The notes: generated by a model not told the origin, from the letters alone. 64,000 nt of DNA from Caulobacteraceae bacterium (GCA_947475845.1 CANJMO010000001.1:1-64000); one strand, 5' to 3'. Counted from the first letter of the stretch, positions 15,856 to 24,863 are shown. Translations and numbers: made by a program.

Positions 15856-16668
15856 TTATTTCCTGCGAGTTTTCGCGCCGGATGCTTTGGCCGAACCTTG
15901 GGGCGGCGTGAGCTTGATCTCATAAAGTCCCGACCACAGCTTGCCGGTGACGAACAGGCGGTCTCTGCCCGCGTCGTAGGCGATGCCGTTGAGCACATCG
16001 ACCGGGCGGCCGCGCGAGGCCTCCACCGCCGCCATGCTGGTCAGGTCGATCCAGCCGAGCACCCTGCCGCTCTTGGGGTCGATGCGGGCGACGCGATTCT
16101 GCTGCCAGATGTTGGCCAGGATCTCGCCCTTCACCCACTCCAGCTCGTTGAGGTTGAACACCGGCTTGCCGTCCTCGGTGACGGTCAGGCGGCCGGTCTC
16201 CTTGAGGGTGACGGGATCGAGGAAGCGCAGCTCCGGCGTGCCGTCGCTCATGATGATGCGCCGGTCGTCGTGGGTCAGGGCCCAGCCCTCGCCCTGGTAG
16301 CGGAAGGTGGACTTACGCTCGAAGGTATTGAGGTCGTAGACGAAGCCGATCTCGTGCTTCCAGGTCAGCTCCATCAGCTTGCCCTGCCAGGCGACGATGC
16401 CTTCGCCGAAGTACTGGGCGTCCAGGGCGCGCTGCTGCAGCACCTTGCCGGTGTCCAGGTCGACCTTGCGGATGAACGACTGGCCTTCCAGGCCGGTGCT
16501 CTCGTAGAGGGCGCCGTTCAGGTAGAACAGGCCTTCGGTGAAGGCGCCCGGGTCGTGCGGGAAGATCTTGACGATGCGGTAGCCGGACACCGGCGCTGCG
16601 GCGTGAGCGGGCAGGCCGCCAAGGCCGAGCGCGGCCAGTACCAGCGACAGCAACAGACCTTTACGCAT
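15856..16668 (-). CDS. Glutaminyl-peptide cyclotransferase (plant/bacterial beta-propeller type)
   Basis: A 270-residue exported protein. It has a signal peptide (MRKGLLLSLVLAALGLGGLPAHA) followed by the five-bladed propeller of the Glu_cyclase_2 family: HDPGAFTEGLFYLNGALYES, YFGEGIVAWQGKLMELTWK, FRYQGEGWALTHDDRRIIMS, NLNELEWVKGEILANIWQQ and VLNGIAYDAGRDRLFVTGK. The conserved Glu and Trp residues of the active-site funnel are present. It converts N-terminal glutamine to pyroglutamate on exported proteins. The ATG at 16668 gives the signal peptide. It appears monocistronic. Confidence 0.88.
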   Translation of the reverse strand: MRKGLLLSLVLAALGLGGLPAHAAAPVSGYRIVKIFPHDPGAFTEGLFYLNGALYESTGLEGQSFIRKVDLDTGKVLQQRALDAQYFGEGIVAWQGKLMELTWKHEIGFVYDLNTFERKSTFRYQGEGWALTHDDRRIIMSDGTPELRFLDPVTLKETGRLTVTEDGKPVFNLNELEWVKGEILANIWQQNRVARIDPKSGRVLGWIDLTSMAAVEASRGRPVDVLNGIAYDAGRDRLFVTGKLWSGLYEIKLTPPQGSAKASGAKTRRK

Positions 16669-16744
16669 GGCTCGCCCGTCTCCGCGCGGCTGCATTCACC
16701 GCGCCTGGATGGATGGCACAGCCGCGCGCCGGGCTCAATTGGCG

Positions 16745-17545
16745 CTATTTGGCGGCGACGGGACCCTGCACCACCGGAGCGGTGGGATTGCTGAAGCCGG
16801 AGGCGGCCCAGGCCGGGCCGAACTCCGAGGCGCGGCCGGCGGCCTTCTGCTCCTGCTCGAAGGCGAACAGGTTGGCCGGATCAACCTCGCAGACGTACTC
16901 CATGACCTCGTTGGCTTCCTGGCCCTTGGCCCGCTCGTATTCGTAGCGGATGTGGTGCGGCTCCATCAGGTTCATCGGGTCTTCCTGAGTCAGCTCGTCG
17001 ATCAGGTGGTCGCCCTGGATGAAGATTTTCTCGGTGATGTGGGCCTTCTCCGAGACGTTGCGGTTGCGGCCGTTGAAGCCGATCGTGTCGACCACCAGGG
17101 TATTGCCTTCCCAGTGGCCGATGGAGTGGCCGTTCCAGCCCGGGATGATGCTGTCGGGGTGTTCCTTCTCATCCAGGTAGATGGTGCGCGGCAGGTTCGA
17201 CACCTCCGACAGGATGGTGACGCGGCCCTTGGTCTGCAGGAACTCGATGCCGAACGGCGGCTGCATCAGGCCGGGCATGCCGGTGGGCCAGCACTTGGTG
17301 TGGGCCTCGCCGATCAGGCGCTTGTTGGCCTGGTTGATCCTCTGGTCTTCCTGGTTCCGCTTCTGCGCCTCGGGGGTGAGCTTGGCGCCCGGCGGCCGCT
17401 GGCGGCCTTCGCCGCGGGCGACGGTGGCCCACATGCCGGTGATGTCCGGCTCGGCGTGAGCGGCGGCGGCGAACGCCAGGACGGGGGCGGCGAGGGCGGC
17501 GGCCGACAACAGGGTCAGCTTGTTGAGGATGGGGCGCGAACGCAT
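16745..17545 (-). CDS. Secreted protein of the HWEG-DTIG family, 266 aa
   Basis: An exported protein: the signal peptide is about residues 1-32 (ending AAAAHAEP). The family hallmark is GWNGHSIGHWEGNTLVVDTI near residues 150-169, followed by GFNGRN. A single CEVDP cysteine segment lies near the C-terminus and a TKCWPTGMPGLMQPP segment near residue 85. The family is widespread in environmental Proteobacteria and Acidobacteria, but to my knowledge has no established activity. A relative with the same core (SIAHWEGDTLVIDTIGI) is encoded at 18838, and the two flank two DUF6152 genes. It is divergent from the DUF6152 gene at 17746. The start at 17545 is chosen for the signal peptide. Confidence 0.75.
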   Translation of the reverse strand: MRSRPILNKLTLLSAAALAAPVLAFAAAAHAEPDITGMWATVARGEGRQRPPGAKLTPEAQKRNQEDQRINQANKRLIGEAHTKCWPTGMPGLMQPPFGIEFLQTKGRVTILSEVSNLPRTIYLDEKEHPDSIIPGWNGHSIGHWEGNTLVVDTIGFNGRNRNVSEKAHITEKIFIQGDHLIDELTQEDPMNLMEPHHIRYEYERAKGQEANEVMEYVCEVDPANLFAFEQEQKAAGRASEFGPAWAASGFSNPTAPVVQGPVAAK

Positions 17546-17745
17546 CGATGAGACCCTCGACTGCACGCAAACCGGGCGCCCGGGCGCCAAGTGGTGCGTT
17601 GTGTGATGAGGGGTATTAGAGCGCGCGGGGAGCCGCAGTATTATCAAAATAAGTTTGAAAGTGCCCTTCTGTGATTTCCTGACCACAGATTAGGCAAAGG
17701 CTTATTGTGAAGTATCGACTGCGCCATCTGGGGAAGCGAACGGTC

Positions 17746-18153
17746 ATGACTGAAGTCTGTATTTCGAAGTTCGCCGCGCCGCTGGCCTTGGCTTTGGCCG
17801 TTGGGGCCTTGGCCGCCGGCGCCGCCGCTCCCGCCTTCGCCCACCATTCCGGGGCCATGTTCGACGGCGCCAAGACCGTGACCATCACCGGCTCGGTCAA
17901 GGACTACCACTGGAGCAACCCGCACACGATCATCGAGATGATGGCCACCAACGCCGCCGGGGCCCAGGTGGTGTGGAACATCGAGTGCTCGACCCCCAAC
18001 ATCCTGGTCCGCAAGGGCTGGGGCGCCCACTCGCTAAAGCCGGGCGATCAGGTGACCATGACCGCGCACCCGATGCGCGACGGCGGCCCAGCCGTCCTGG
18101 TGATGGCCCTGACCACGCCCTCCGGCGTGGTCCTGAAGGACCACGACTACTGA
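17746..18153 (+). CDS. DUF6152 family secreted protein (copy 1)
   Basis: A 135-residue exported protein. The signal peptide ends at AAPAFA, and the mature N-terminus is HHSGAMFDGAKTVTITGSVK, the diagnostic HHS-x-x-x-FD start of DUF6152. Further conserved points are YHWSNPHTIIEM, WNIECSTPNILVRKGW, LKPGDQVTMTAHPMRDG. The fold is likely a small beta-barrel. The exposed N-terminal His-His after cleavage is a possible metal site, but this is inference; no function is established. The ATG at 17746 is chosen because it starts the signal peptide. A strong terminator follows at 18186. Confidence 0.82.
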   Translation: MTEVCISKFAAPLALALAVGALAAGAAAPAFAHHSGAMFDGAKTVTITGSVKDYHWSNPHTIIEMMATNAAGAQVVWNIECSTPNILVRKGWGAHSLKPGDQVTMTAHPMRDGGPAVLVMALTTPSGVVLKDHDY

Positions 18154-18185
18154 ATTCGATTTTAGGCGCGCCGCCCAAAAGGAAA

Positions 18186-18215
18186 CCCCGCCGGTTCGCA
18201 CCGGCGGGGTTTTTT
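18186..18215 (+). terminator. Strong intrinsic terminator, probably bidirectional
   Basis: A perfect 9-bp stem CCCCGCCGG (18186-18194) / CCGGCGGGG (18201-18209) with loop TTCGCA is followed by six T at 18210-18215. An A-rich stretch on the left side lets it also serve the convergent DUF6152 gene at 18238. Confidence 0.9.
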
Positions 18216-18237
18216 GTTGTCCTTGAAGGGTGCGCCT

Positions 18238-18663
18238 CTATTCGGCCTGAGGCTTGCCCGGCTCGCCGCCGCCGCCGCCGAAGTTCACCACCCGGCCGGT
18301 GTCGGCCACCACCAGGCTGACCAGCTGGCCGCCGGTGCGTCCGTCGCGCAGGGGATGCAGGCTGACGTTGACCTTGTCGCCCGGCTTGACCTCGGACTTG
18401 CGCACGCCGGCCCGCGTCAGCTGGCCGACTGAGGCGCCTTCCATGCCCCAGATTTCCGGCGCGCCCGCGCCCTTGGGCACCACTACCCACAGGTAGGAAT
18501 GGGGGCTGGTCATTTCCCAGGCCCGCACCGTGCCGGTGATGGTCGAGGTCTTGCTGCGGTCGAACATGACGTAGGAATGGTGGGCGGAAGCGGCCGTGGC
18601 CAAGCCCGCCGCGACGGTCAGGCCGGCGGCGCCGGCCAGGATGAACTTACGCGGGGTCGTCAT
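18238..18663 (-). CDS. DUF6152 family secreted protein (copy 2)
   Basis: A 141-residue exported protein paralogous to the gene at 17746. The signal peptide ends ATAASA, and the mature N-terminus is HHSYVMFDRSKTSTITGTV. Conserved positions include WEMTSPHSYLWVVV, EIWGMEGASVGQL and VKPGDKVNVSLHPLRDG. The C-terminus is a glycine-rich tail (NFGGGGGEPGKPQAE) lacking in copy 1. The ATG at 18663 is preceded by GGAGCTC. It is convergent with copy 1 across the shared terminator and divergent from the family protein at 18838. The two copies are only moderately similar, so this is an old duplication. Confidence 0.82.
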   Translation of the reverse strand: MTTPRKFILAGAAGLTVAAGLATAASAHHSYVMFDRSKTSTITGTVRAWEMTSPHSYLWVVVPKGAGAPEIWGMEGASVGQLTRAGVRKSEVKPGDKVNVSLHPLRDGRTGGQLVSLVVADTGRVVNFGGGGGEPGKPQAE

Positions 18664-18837
18664 GGTGGAGCTCCTGAGGATCCGGTGTTGCGTTGCACCA
18701 TCCTAGGCGCGCCGGGCAGGTCGCGTTGACGATATTGCTTGAAAGTGTCGAACAACGACGAAGACGCCGGCTCGCTTGAACTAAAGCTCGATTGATCCCC
18801 AAGCTGTAGGCCGCAAGTGTTCTTGTTGGGGAAAGTC

Positions 18838-19650
18838 ATGACGCGATCGATGCGGGCTCTGTTGGCGGCGTCCGGCGCTTGCCTGTTATTGTGCAGCGCG
18901 GCGCCGGCCATGGCCCAGCCCTTCGCCCCGCCGCCGCCGGCGGTGGCCTACCCCCTGCCGGCCGACCGCTCGCCCGCGACCCTGTTCAAGGAGTTCGGCG
19001 GCATGTGGACCATGAACAACCGCATTTCCATCGAGCGGTACGAGACCATCCCGCAGCCGCTGACGCCGAAGTACCAGTCGCTGAAGGAGCTGCAGATCAA
19101 GAACCGGGCGACCGGGGTCCAGGTGCTGACGGCGGACGCCCGCTGCATTCCCATGGGCATGCCGCGCCAGATGGACGGCAACTTCGAGGTGATGGTGCGG
19201 GACAAGAGCCTGGCCCTGCTCACCGGCGGCGGCGGACTTCAGGTGCGAAATATCTGGATGGATGGGCGCAAGCACACCCCCGAGGAGGACCTGTTCGAGA
19301 CCTTCAGCGGGGAATCCATCGCCCATTGGGAAGGCGATACCCTGGTGATCGACACCATCGGCATCCGCCCGACCAACGAGTTCCTCTACGGCGTGGAGGG
19401 CTACAAGATGACGGTGGTCGAGCGCGTGCATAAGACCGGGCCGGACGCCCTGCAGATCGACACGGTGGTCACCGACCCGGTCGTGTTCAAGACGCCGTGG
19501 ACCTACACCTTTACCTACAAGCGCAACCCGACGCAGGTGCTGACCGAGCAGAACTACTGCACCGCCGCGCTAGACCGCGAGGTCGACAAGGACGGCAACC
19601 AGATCTTCGACCTGACCCCGCCGCCGGACCCGCGCGACAGAGGCAAGTAG
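18838..19650 (+). CDS. Secreted protein of the HWEG-DTIG family, 270 aa
   Basis: An exported protein with signal peptide about residues 1-27 (ending APAMAQ) and a proline-rich mature start. The family core is SIAHWEGDTLVIDTIGIRPT near residues 160-180, preceded by RNIWMDGRKHTPEEDL. A second conserved region is RVHKTGPDALQIDTVVTDP and the end contains ALDREVDKDGNQIFDLTPPP. It shares the core with the protein at 16745, but the N-terminal halves differ. The ATG at 18838 is preceded by GGGGAAAG. With 16745, 17746 and 18238 it forms a set of four exported proteins of two families; the joint role is unknown. Confidence 0.75.
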   Translation: MTRSMRALLAASGACLLLCSAAPAMAQPFAPPPPAVAYPLPADRSPATLFKEFGGMWTMNNRISIERYETIPQPLTPKYQSLKELQIKNRATGVQVLTADARCIPMGMPRQMDGNFEVMVRDKSLALLTGGGGLQVRNIWMDGRKHTPEEDLFETFSGESIAHWEGDTLVIDTIGIRPTNEFLYGVEGYKMTVVERVHKTGPDALQIDTVVTDPVVFKTPWTYTFTYKRNPTQVLTEQNYCTAALDREVDKDGNQIFDLTPPPDPRDRGK

Positions 19651-19696
19651 ATTTGGGGCAAGTAGTCAGCCGCCGCCGCTCTGCTATTCAGGCGGC

Positions 19697-20236
19697 ATGA
19701 TCGAACCGATCCTGACCCCGCGCCTCAAGCTGCGGCCTGTGGCCCTGAGCGACGCCGAGCCCAGCGCCCGGCTGATGAGCCCGGACATCGCCCGTTGGAC
19801 CGGCTCGTGGAAGGGGCGCAACACCGCCGAGGAGGTGGCCGAGCGGATCGGCCGCGTGCAGGCGATGCAGGGCCAGGGCCAGGTCTTTCACCAGGTGATC
19901 GAACGCCGCGAGGACGGCGAGCTGATCGGCTGGATCGCGGTGGTCGTGGTCGACGCCTCCGAGCGGCGTGGGGCGCTCGGCTATTGGATCGGCGAGGCCT
20001 ACTTCGGCCAGGGCTACATCCGCGAGGCCGCCGCCGCGATCATGGCGCGGGCCTGGGACGTCCTGCCGGTCGACGTCATCGAGGGCGTGGCCCAGACGGC
20101 CAACGTCGCCTCCATCGCCGTGCTGCGCGGCCTGGGCATGCGCCACCGCGGGCAGCGCATGGAGTTCGCCACCGCGCGCGGCGCCGCCGACCTCTGTGAA
20201 ATCTACGAGATCGGGCGGCCTGGAGCCCGGCCCTAG
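19697..20236 (+). CDS. GNAT-family N-acetyltransferase (RimJ/RimL-like)
   Basis: A 179-residue GNAT protein: TPRLKLRPVALSDAEPSARL at the start, the YWIGEAYFGQGYIREAAAAI acetyl-CoA pyrophosphate loop (a variant of the Q/R-x-x-G-x-G/A motif) near residues 95-114 and NVASIAVLRGLGMRHRGQ near 135-152. The order and length fit the RimJ/RimL type that acetylates N-terminal or small-molecule amines; the acceptor cannot be predicted. AGGCGGC lies just before the ATG. Its stop overlaps by 4 bases the stop of the convergent MFS gene, so no room exists for a terminator between them. Confidence 0.85.
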   Translation: MIEPILTPRLKLRPVALSDAEPSARLMSPDIARWTGSWKGRNTAEEVAERIGRVQAMQGQGQVFHQVIERREDGELIGWIAVVVVDASERRGALGYWIGEAYFGQGYIREAAAAIMARAWDVLPVDVIEGVAQTANVASIAVLRGLGMRHRGQRMEFATARGAADLCEIYEIGRPGARP

Positions 20237-21552
20237 GCCTTGGCGCGGTCCTGGAAGGGATAGCGCAGGAACAGCGAGGCAAGGGTGGAGATCACCAAGG
20301 CGCCGGACATCAGCAGCAGGCCGTTGCTGGCCTTGCCGGTGCTCTGTTCCACCAGGCCGATGGCGTAGGGGCCGATGAAGCCGCCGAGGATGCCGAGGGT
20401 ATTGAGGAAGCCCAGTCCCGCCGCCAGAGCGGCGCCGTGAAAGCGCGACGCCGGGAAGGTGAACAGCACCGACTGCACCGAGGACAGAAAGATGCCGCCG
20501 AAGCAGAAGGCGGCCAGAGCCAGGACCGGGGACACGAACATCGGCATGGCGAAACTGATGGCCATCAGCGCGAAGCCGGTCACCACGAACGGGCGCGACA
20601 AGTTGCGGGCCATGACCAGCTTGGGCAGGAAGGCGGTGCCGAGGCCGGTGCACAGCCAGGGCAGGGCGGTCAGCATGCCGATCTGGATTTCGCCCAGATG
20701 GCCCCAGGAGCGGATGATCGCCGGCAGGAAGAAGGTCACGCCGTAGAGCGCGATCTGGTGGCAGAAGTAGATCAGGATCGCCAGCAGCAGGTGCGGGTTC
20801 ACGAACACCGCCTTGACCGGGATGCTGTCATGGGTGCGGTTGGCCAGGGCCCGCTCTTCGGCCAGCCGCGCCAGCACGCCGTCGGCCTCCGCCTTGGTCA
20901 GCCAGGGCGCGGTGGCCGGCCCGTCGGGCAAAAGCTTCCAGACCACGAAGGCGAACAGGATGGCCGGGGCGCCCTCCATCAGGAACAGCCACTGCCAGCC
21001 GTGCAGGCCGATCTTGCCGTCGAGGCTGAGCAGGGCGCCGCCGATCGGACCGCCGATGATGTTGGCGAAGGCCGAGCCGAGCAGGAAATAGCCGATCGCC
21101 TGGGCCCGCTGCTTGGTGCCGAACCAGCCGGTCAGATAGAACATCACGCCAGGGAACATGCCCGCCTCGGCGATGCCGAGCAGGACGCGCAGGGCGTAGA
21201 AGGACTCCGGTCCCTTGACCAGGGCCATGGCGGTGGAGACGCAGCCCCACGACAAGACGATGGCGGTGATCCAGCGCCGCGCCCCGACCCTCTGCAGGAT
21301 CAGGTTGGAGGGCACCTGACACACCGAATAGGTCAGGAAGAACAGGCCCGCGCCCAGGCCGTAAGCCGCCGCGCCGATGCCGAGGTCGGCCTGCAGCGCC
21401 GACTTGGCCAAGGCGATGTTGGTGCGGTCGAGGAAGTTCAGCAGATAGCCGCAGACCAGCAGCGGCATCAGCTTGGCGAACATCAGGGTGTTGACCCGGC
21501 TGGCCTCGCGCGCCTCCGCCGTGGCCGGCGCGGCTTCAGAGTTGGTCGACAT
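20233..21552 (-). CDS. MFS transporter, anion:cation symporter (ACS) type, copy 1
   Basis: A 439-residue, 12-helix secondary carrier of the ACS family, which usually moves organic anions such as hexuronates, tartrate, phthalates or 4-hydroxyphenylacetate. Visible family features: RTNIALAKSALQADLGI after TM1, the SWGCVSTAMALVKGPESFYA loop, RVLLGIAEAGMFPGVMFYLT and the central TKAEADGVLARLAEE linker. It is highly similar to copy 2 (21619) over its full length. It lies downstream of copy 2 and the SDR gene on the same strand with about 66 bases between the two MFS genes, so co-transcription is possible. The substrate probably feeds the neighbouring dehydrogenase/BKACE genes, which is inference. 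Confidence 0.88.
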   Translation of the reverse strand: MSTNSEAAPATAEAREASRVNTLMFAKLMPLLVCGYLLNFLDRTNIALAKSALQADLGIGAAAYGLGAGLFFLTYSVCQVPSNLILQRVGARRWITAIVLSWGCVSTAMALVKGPESFYALRVLLGIAEAGMFPGVMFYLTGWFGTKQRAQAIGYFLLGSAFANIIGGPIGGALLSLDGKIGLHGWQWLFLMEGAPAILFAFVVWKLLPDGPATAPWLTKAEADGVLARLAEERALANRTHDSIPVKAVFVNPHLLLAILIYFCHQIALYGVTFFLPAIIRSWGHLGEIQIGMLTALPWLCTGLGTAFLPKLVMARNLSRPFVVTGFALMAISFAMPMFVSPVLALAAFCFGGIFLSSVQSVLFTFPASRFHGAALAAGLGFLNTLGILGGFIGPYAIGLVEQSTGKASNGLLLMSGALVISTLASLFLRYPFQDRAKA

Positions 21553-21618
21553 AAGCTTCCCCCCTGGGGTGTTCTCCCCCCGGTCTTGTAATGTTGACGC
21601 GAAAAGGGCGCCGCGACC

Positions 21619-22959
21619 TCAGCCCGGCGCGGCCTTGATCTTGTCGGTCGATGGATAACGCAGCCAGAAGGTGCCGATGGCGCCGGCCAGCAGGGCCCCC
21701 GACATCAACCAAAGCCCGTTGGACGCCTTGCCTGTCGCCTGCTCCACCAGCCCCATCGCGTAGGGACCGAGGAACCCGCCCACCAGGCCCATGCCGTTGA
21801 GGTAGCCGAGGCCGCCGGCCAGCGCCGTGCCCTGCATCCGCGAGTAGGGATAGGTGAACAGGATCGACTGCAGCGGCATGAACATCACCGAGCCGAGGCA
21901 GAACGCGATCAGGGCGCCGACAGGGGGCAGGAACACCGGGCCGGTGAACACCACCGCCATCATCAGCATGCCGCCGATCATGGTCTCGCGGGCCTTGCCG
22001 AATTGGGTGGCCACCTGCGGGATGATGATGGCCCCGAGGCCGCAGCAGACCCAGGGCAGGGAGGACAGGAGGCCGATCTGGATTTCCCCCAGCCCGCCCC
22101 AGGAGCGGACGATGCCCGGCAGGAAGAAGATCACCCCGTAGAGCGCGATCTGGTCGCAGAAGTAGACCCAGATCGCCAACAGGATCTGCGGGTGCCCGAA
22201 CACCGACTTGAGCGACGGCGTGTAGTGCTTGGCGTTGGCCTCGCGCTCGGCTTTCAGCCGGCTCAGCACCCCGTCGGACTCCGCCTTGGTCAGCCACGGC
22301 GCGGAGGCCGGGCCGTCGGGCAGGAACTTCCAGATGACGTAGGAGAACAGCACCGCCGGCGCCCCCTCCAGGATGAACAGCCACTGCCAGCCCTTAAGCC
22401 CGTGCCAGCCGTTCAGGGTCAGGATGGCGCCGCCGAGCGGTCCGCCGATGGCATTGGCCAGGCACACCCCGAACAGGAAGTAGCCGGTGGCGCGGGCGTT
22501 CTGGCGGGCCCCGAACCAGCTATTGAGATAGAACAGCACGCCCGGAAAAAGCCCGGCCTCGGCCACGCCCAGCAGGACGCGCAGGGCGTAGAAGGAGGTT
22601 GGTCCCTTCACCAGGGCCATGCACATCGAGATGATGCCCCAGGTGAACATGATCCGGGTGATCCAGCGGCGCGCCCCGACCTTCTGCAGGATCAGGTTCG
22701 AAGGCACCTCGCAGGCGGCGTAGACCAGGAAGTAGAGCCCGGCGCCGAGGCCGTAGGAGGCGGCGGAGATGCCGACGTCGATCTGCAGGGCCGACTTGGC
22801 CATGCCGATGTTGGTGCGGTCCAGGAAGTTGATGATGTAGCCGATCACCAGCAGAGGCATCAGCCGGGCGAACATCAGGTTGTTGACCCGGGAGACTTCC
22901 TTTTCGGAGGCCGTGGGCGGGTCGGGCGCCAGGTCCATCGGCTCAGAGATACTCGACAT
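21619..22959 (-). CDS. MFS transporter, anion:cation symporter (ACS) type, copy 2
   Basis: A 446-residue ACS-type carrier. Aligned by eye with copy 1 it shares RTNIGMAKSALQIDVGISAA, VRALLGV-type RVLLGVAEAGLFPGVLFYLN, APWLTKAESDGVLSRLKAE and LGYLNGMGLVGGFLGPYAMG. The two copies probably arose by tandem duplication and then diverged, so they may have different affinities or related substrates. The start at 22959 (MSSISEPMDLAPD) overlaps the end of the SDR gene by 17 bases, which indicates coupling. The hydrophilic N-terminus before TM1 is about 30 residues, as in copy 1. Confidence 0.88.
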   Translation of the reverse strand: MSSISEPMDLAPDPPTASEKEVSRVNNLMFARLMPLLVIGYIINFLDRTNIGMAKSALQIDVGISAASYGLGAGLYFLVYAACEVPSNLILQKVGARRWITRIMFTWGIISMCMALVKGPTSFYALRVLLGVAEAGLFPGVLFYLNSWFGARQNARATGYFLFGVCLANAIGGPLGGAILTLNGWHGLKGWQWLFILEGAPAVLFSYVIWKFLPDGPASAPWLTKAESDGVLSRLKAEREANAKHYTPSLKSVFGHPQILLAIWVYFCDQIALYGVIFFLPGIVRSWGGLGEIQIGLLSSLPWVCCGLGAIIIPQVATQFGKARETMIGGMLMMAVVFTGPVFLPPVGALIAFCLGSVMFMPLQSILFTYPYSRMQGTALAGGLGYLNGMGLVGGFLGPYAMGLVEQATGKASNGLWLMSGALLAGAIGTFWLRYPSTDKIKAAPG

Positions 22960-23731
22960 TGCCATCCACGCTGATCGCCTGACCGGAGACGTTGCGCGCG
23001 GCTGGCGAGCACAGGAACAGGGCCATGGCGGCCACATCCTCGGCGGTGGTCATCCGCCGCAGGGAAATCTTGTCGATGTACTGTTCGCGCATCTCTTCGT
23101 CGGAGATGTTGGTCTGGCGGGCGCGGGCCGCGATCACCTTGTCGATGCGGGGGCCCTCGATGACGCCGGGCAGCAGGGCGTTGACCCGCACCCCGTCGGG
23201 GCCAAGCTCGGCGGCCAGGGACTTCATCAGGCCGATGATGGCCCATTTGGTCGCCGCATAGGGAGTGCGCCAGGCATAGCCGAGCCGGCCCGCCACCGAG
23301 GAGATGTGGATCATCTGGGCGTGTTCGGACTCCCTGAGCAGGGGCGTGGCGTGGTGGGCGAAGCGGTACTGGGCGTTGAGGTTGATCTCGACGGTGCTGC
23401 GCCACTCGCTTTCCGACATCACGTCGATGCCGCAGGTCGGCCCGGCGATGCCGGCGTTGTTGATCAGCACGTCGAGGCCGTCGTAGCGCTGCTTATGCAT
23501 GGCGAAGACATTGTCGACCGCCCAGCGGTCGGCGACATCGGCGGGGGTGGCGAGGGCGGAGGGGAAGCGCTTGCGGAAAGCGGCGATGGCCTTTTCGCTG
23601 ACGTCGCAGACGTGGACCTCGGCCTTGGCCTCGATGAACGCCGCGGCGATGGCTTCGCCGATACCCGAGGCGCCGCCCGAAATCATTACGCGCAGTCCCG
23701 CGACCGGCGTCATACGCTCCAACAAACCCAT
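22943..23731 (-). CDS. SDR-family oxidoreductase
   Basis: A 262-residue classical short-chain dehydrogenase. The NAD(P) motif is SGGASGIGEA (TGxxxGxG type) near residue 18, with acidic CDVSEKAI near 42 suggesting NAD preference; NNAGIAG near 90; the catalytic Ser in ISSVAGRLGY and YAATK with the active-site Tyr and Lys near 158-162. The reaction is reversible oxidation of a secondary alcohol of unknown identity. It is the first gene of the minus-strand group SDR, MFS copy 2, MFS copy 1, and is divergent from the CRYL1-like dehydrogenase at 23894 across about 160 bases. The context suggests catabolism of a hydroxylated organic acid taken up by the MFS proteins. Confidence 0.88.
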   Translation of the reverse strand: MGLLERMTPVAGLRVMISGGASGIGEAIAAAFIEAKAEVHVCDVSEKAIAAFRKRFPSALATPADVADRWAVDNVFAMHKQRYDGLDVLINNAGIAGPTCGIDVMSESEWRSTVEINLNAQYRFAHHATPLLRESEHAQMIHISSVAGRLGYAWRTPYAATKWAIIGLMKSLAAELGPDGVRVNALLPGVIEGPRIDKVIAARARQTNISDEEMREQYIDKISLRRMTTAEDVAAMALFLCSPAARNVSGQAISVDGNVEYL

Positions 23732-23893
23732 TCCGCGGTTTCCTCTATACGGCTCTGACGGCCTTGGACGGCGATGTGACCTCGCCGATTGCGGGGTTGC
23801 AAGGGCTGGCGCGTCTTAATCGGGTAATTTGCACTTCTGTCGCGCCGCGTTGGCGAATAGGAACGGCGCAAAGCCGTCTTGAGGAAACAACCT

Positions 23894-24838
23894 ATGTCGA
23901 AGATCGCCATCGTCGGGTCCGGCCTGGTCGGCCGGTCCTGGGCCATCAGCTTCGCCCGCGCCGGCCACGACGCCTTTATGTGGGACCAGCAGGACGGCGC
24001 GGCCCAGGCGGCTATCGGCTATATCGAGAAGATCCTGCCGGACCTGGAAGCCAACGACCTGCTGCGCGGATCGACGCCGGCCCAGGTGCTCGGCCGCCTG
24101 CATGTGGTGGCGACGGTGCAAGAGGCTTTGGACGGCGCCGTCTACTGCCAGGAGAGCACGCCGGAGAACCTGGAGATCAAGCGGGCGGTGTTCGCCATGC
24201 TCGACAAGGCCGCGGCGCCCGAGACGATCTTGGCCTCATCGACCTCGGCGTTGCTGCCGTCGGCGTTTTCCGAAGGGCTGGCGGGCAAGGACCGCTGCGT
24301 GGTAGCCCACCCGATCAACCCGCCCTACATCATTCCCGCCACCGAGGTGGTCCCGGCCCCTTGGACCCGTCCCGACGTGGTTCAGCGCACCGCCGACATG
24401 ATGCGCGACATCGGCCACGCCCCGATCGTGATGGGCAAGGAGCTGGACGGCTTCCTGATCAACCGGCTGCAGGGCGCCTTGCTGCACGAGGCCTTCCGCC
24501 TGGTGGCGGGCGGCTATGCCGGGACCGAGGACATCGACATCTGCCTGCGTGATGGCCTGGCCCTGCGCTGGAGCTTCATGGGCCCGTTCGAGACCATCGA
24601 CCTCAACGCCCCGGCGGGCGTGCGCGACTACGTCGCCCGCTACGGCGGCGCCTTCGCCAAGATGGCCGAGGGTTCGGCGCCCATCGAATGGACCGGCGAG
24701 CTGCTGGACAAGGTCGAGAGCCAGCGGCGCGAGAAACTGCCCGCCGCCGCCCTGGCCGCCCGGCAGGCGTGGCGCGACCGGCGCCTGATGGCGCTGGCGG
24801 CGCATAAGCAAAAAGCGGTCAAGGAGATCGGCGGCTAA
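23894..24838 (+). CDS. CRYL1-like 3-hydroxyacid/3-hydroxyacyl dehydrogenase
   Basis: A 314-residue NAD-dependent dehydrogenase of the 3-hydroxyacyl-CoA dehydrogenase fold, closest by eye to lambda-crystallin (L-gulonate 3-dehydrogenase) and L-carnitine dehydrogenase. Motifs: IAIVGSGLVGRSWAISFARA (NAD fold), ESTPENLEIK, SSTSALLPSAF, VAHPINPPYIIPATEVVPAP with the catalytic His, ELDGFLINRLQGALLHEAFR and the terminal AARQAWRDRRLMALAAHKQK, the same tail as in CRYL1. The ATG at 23894 is preceded by a purine-rich GAGGAAAC. The next gene, 25 bases on, encodes a beta-keto acid cleavage enzyme, so the 3-oxo product is presumably its substrate. Hydroxy acids such as L-carnitine or L-gulonate are possible. 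Confidence 0.85.
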   Translation: MSKIAIVGSGLVGRSWAISFARAGHDAFMWDQQDGAAQAAIGYIEKILPDLEANDLLRGSTPAQVLGRLHVVATVQEALDGAVYCQESTPENLEIKRAVFAMLDKAAAPETILASSTSALLPSAFSEGLAGKDRCVVAHPINPPYIIPATEVVPAPWTRPDVVQRTADMMRDIGHAPIVMGKELDGFLINRLQGALLHEAFRLVAGGYAGTEDIDICLRDGLALRWSFMGPFETIDLNAPAGVRDYVARYGGAFAKMAEGSAPIEWTGELLDKVESQRREKLPAAALAARQAWRDRRLMALAAHKQKAVKEIGG

Positions 24839-24863
24839 GCCGGCGACATAGGGAGCGAGTATC

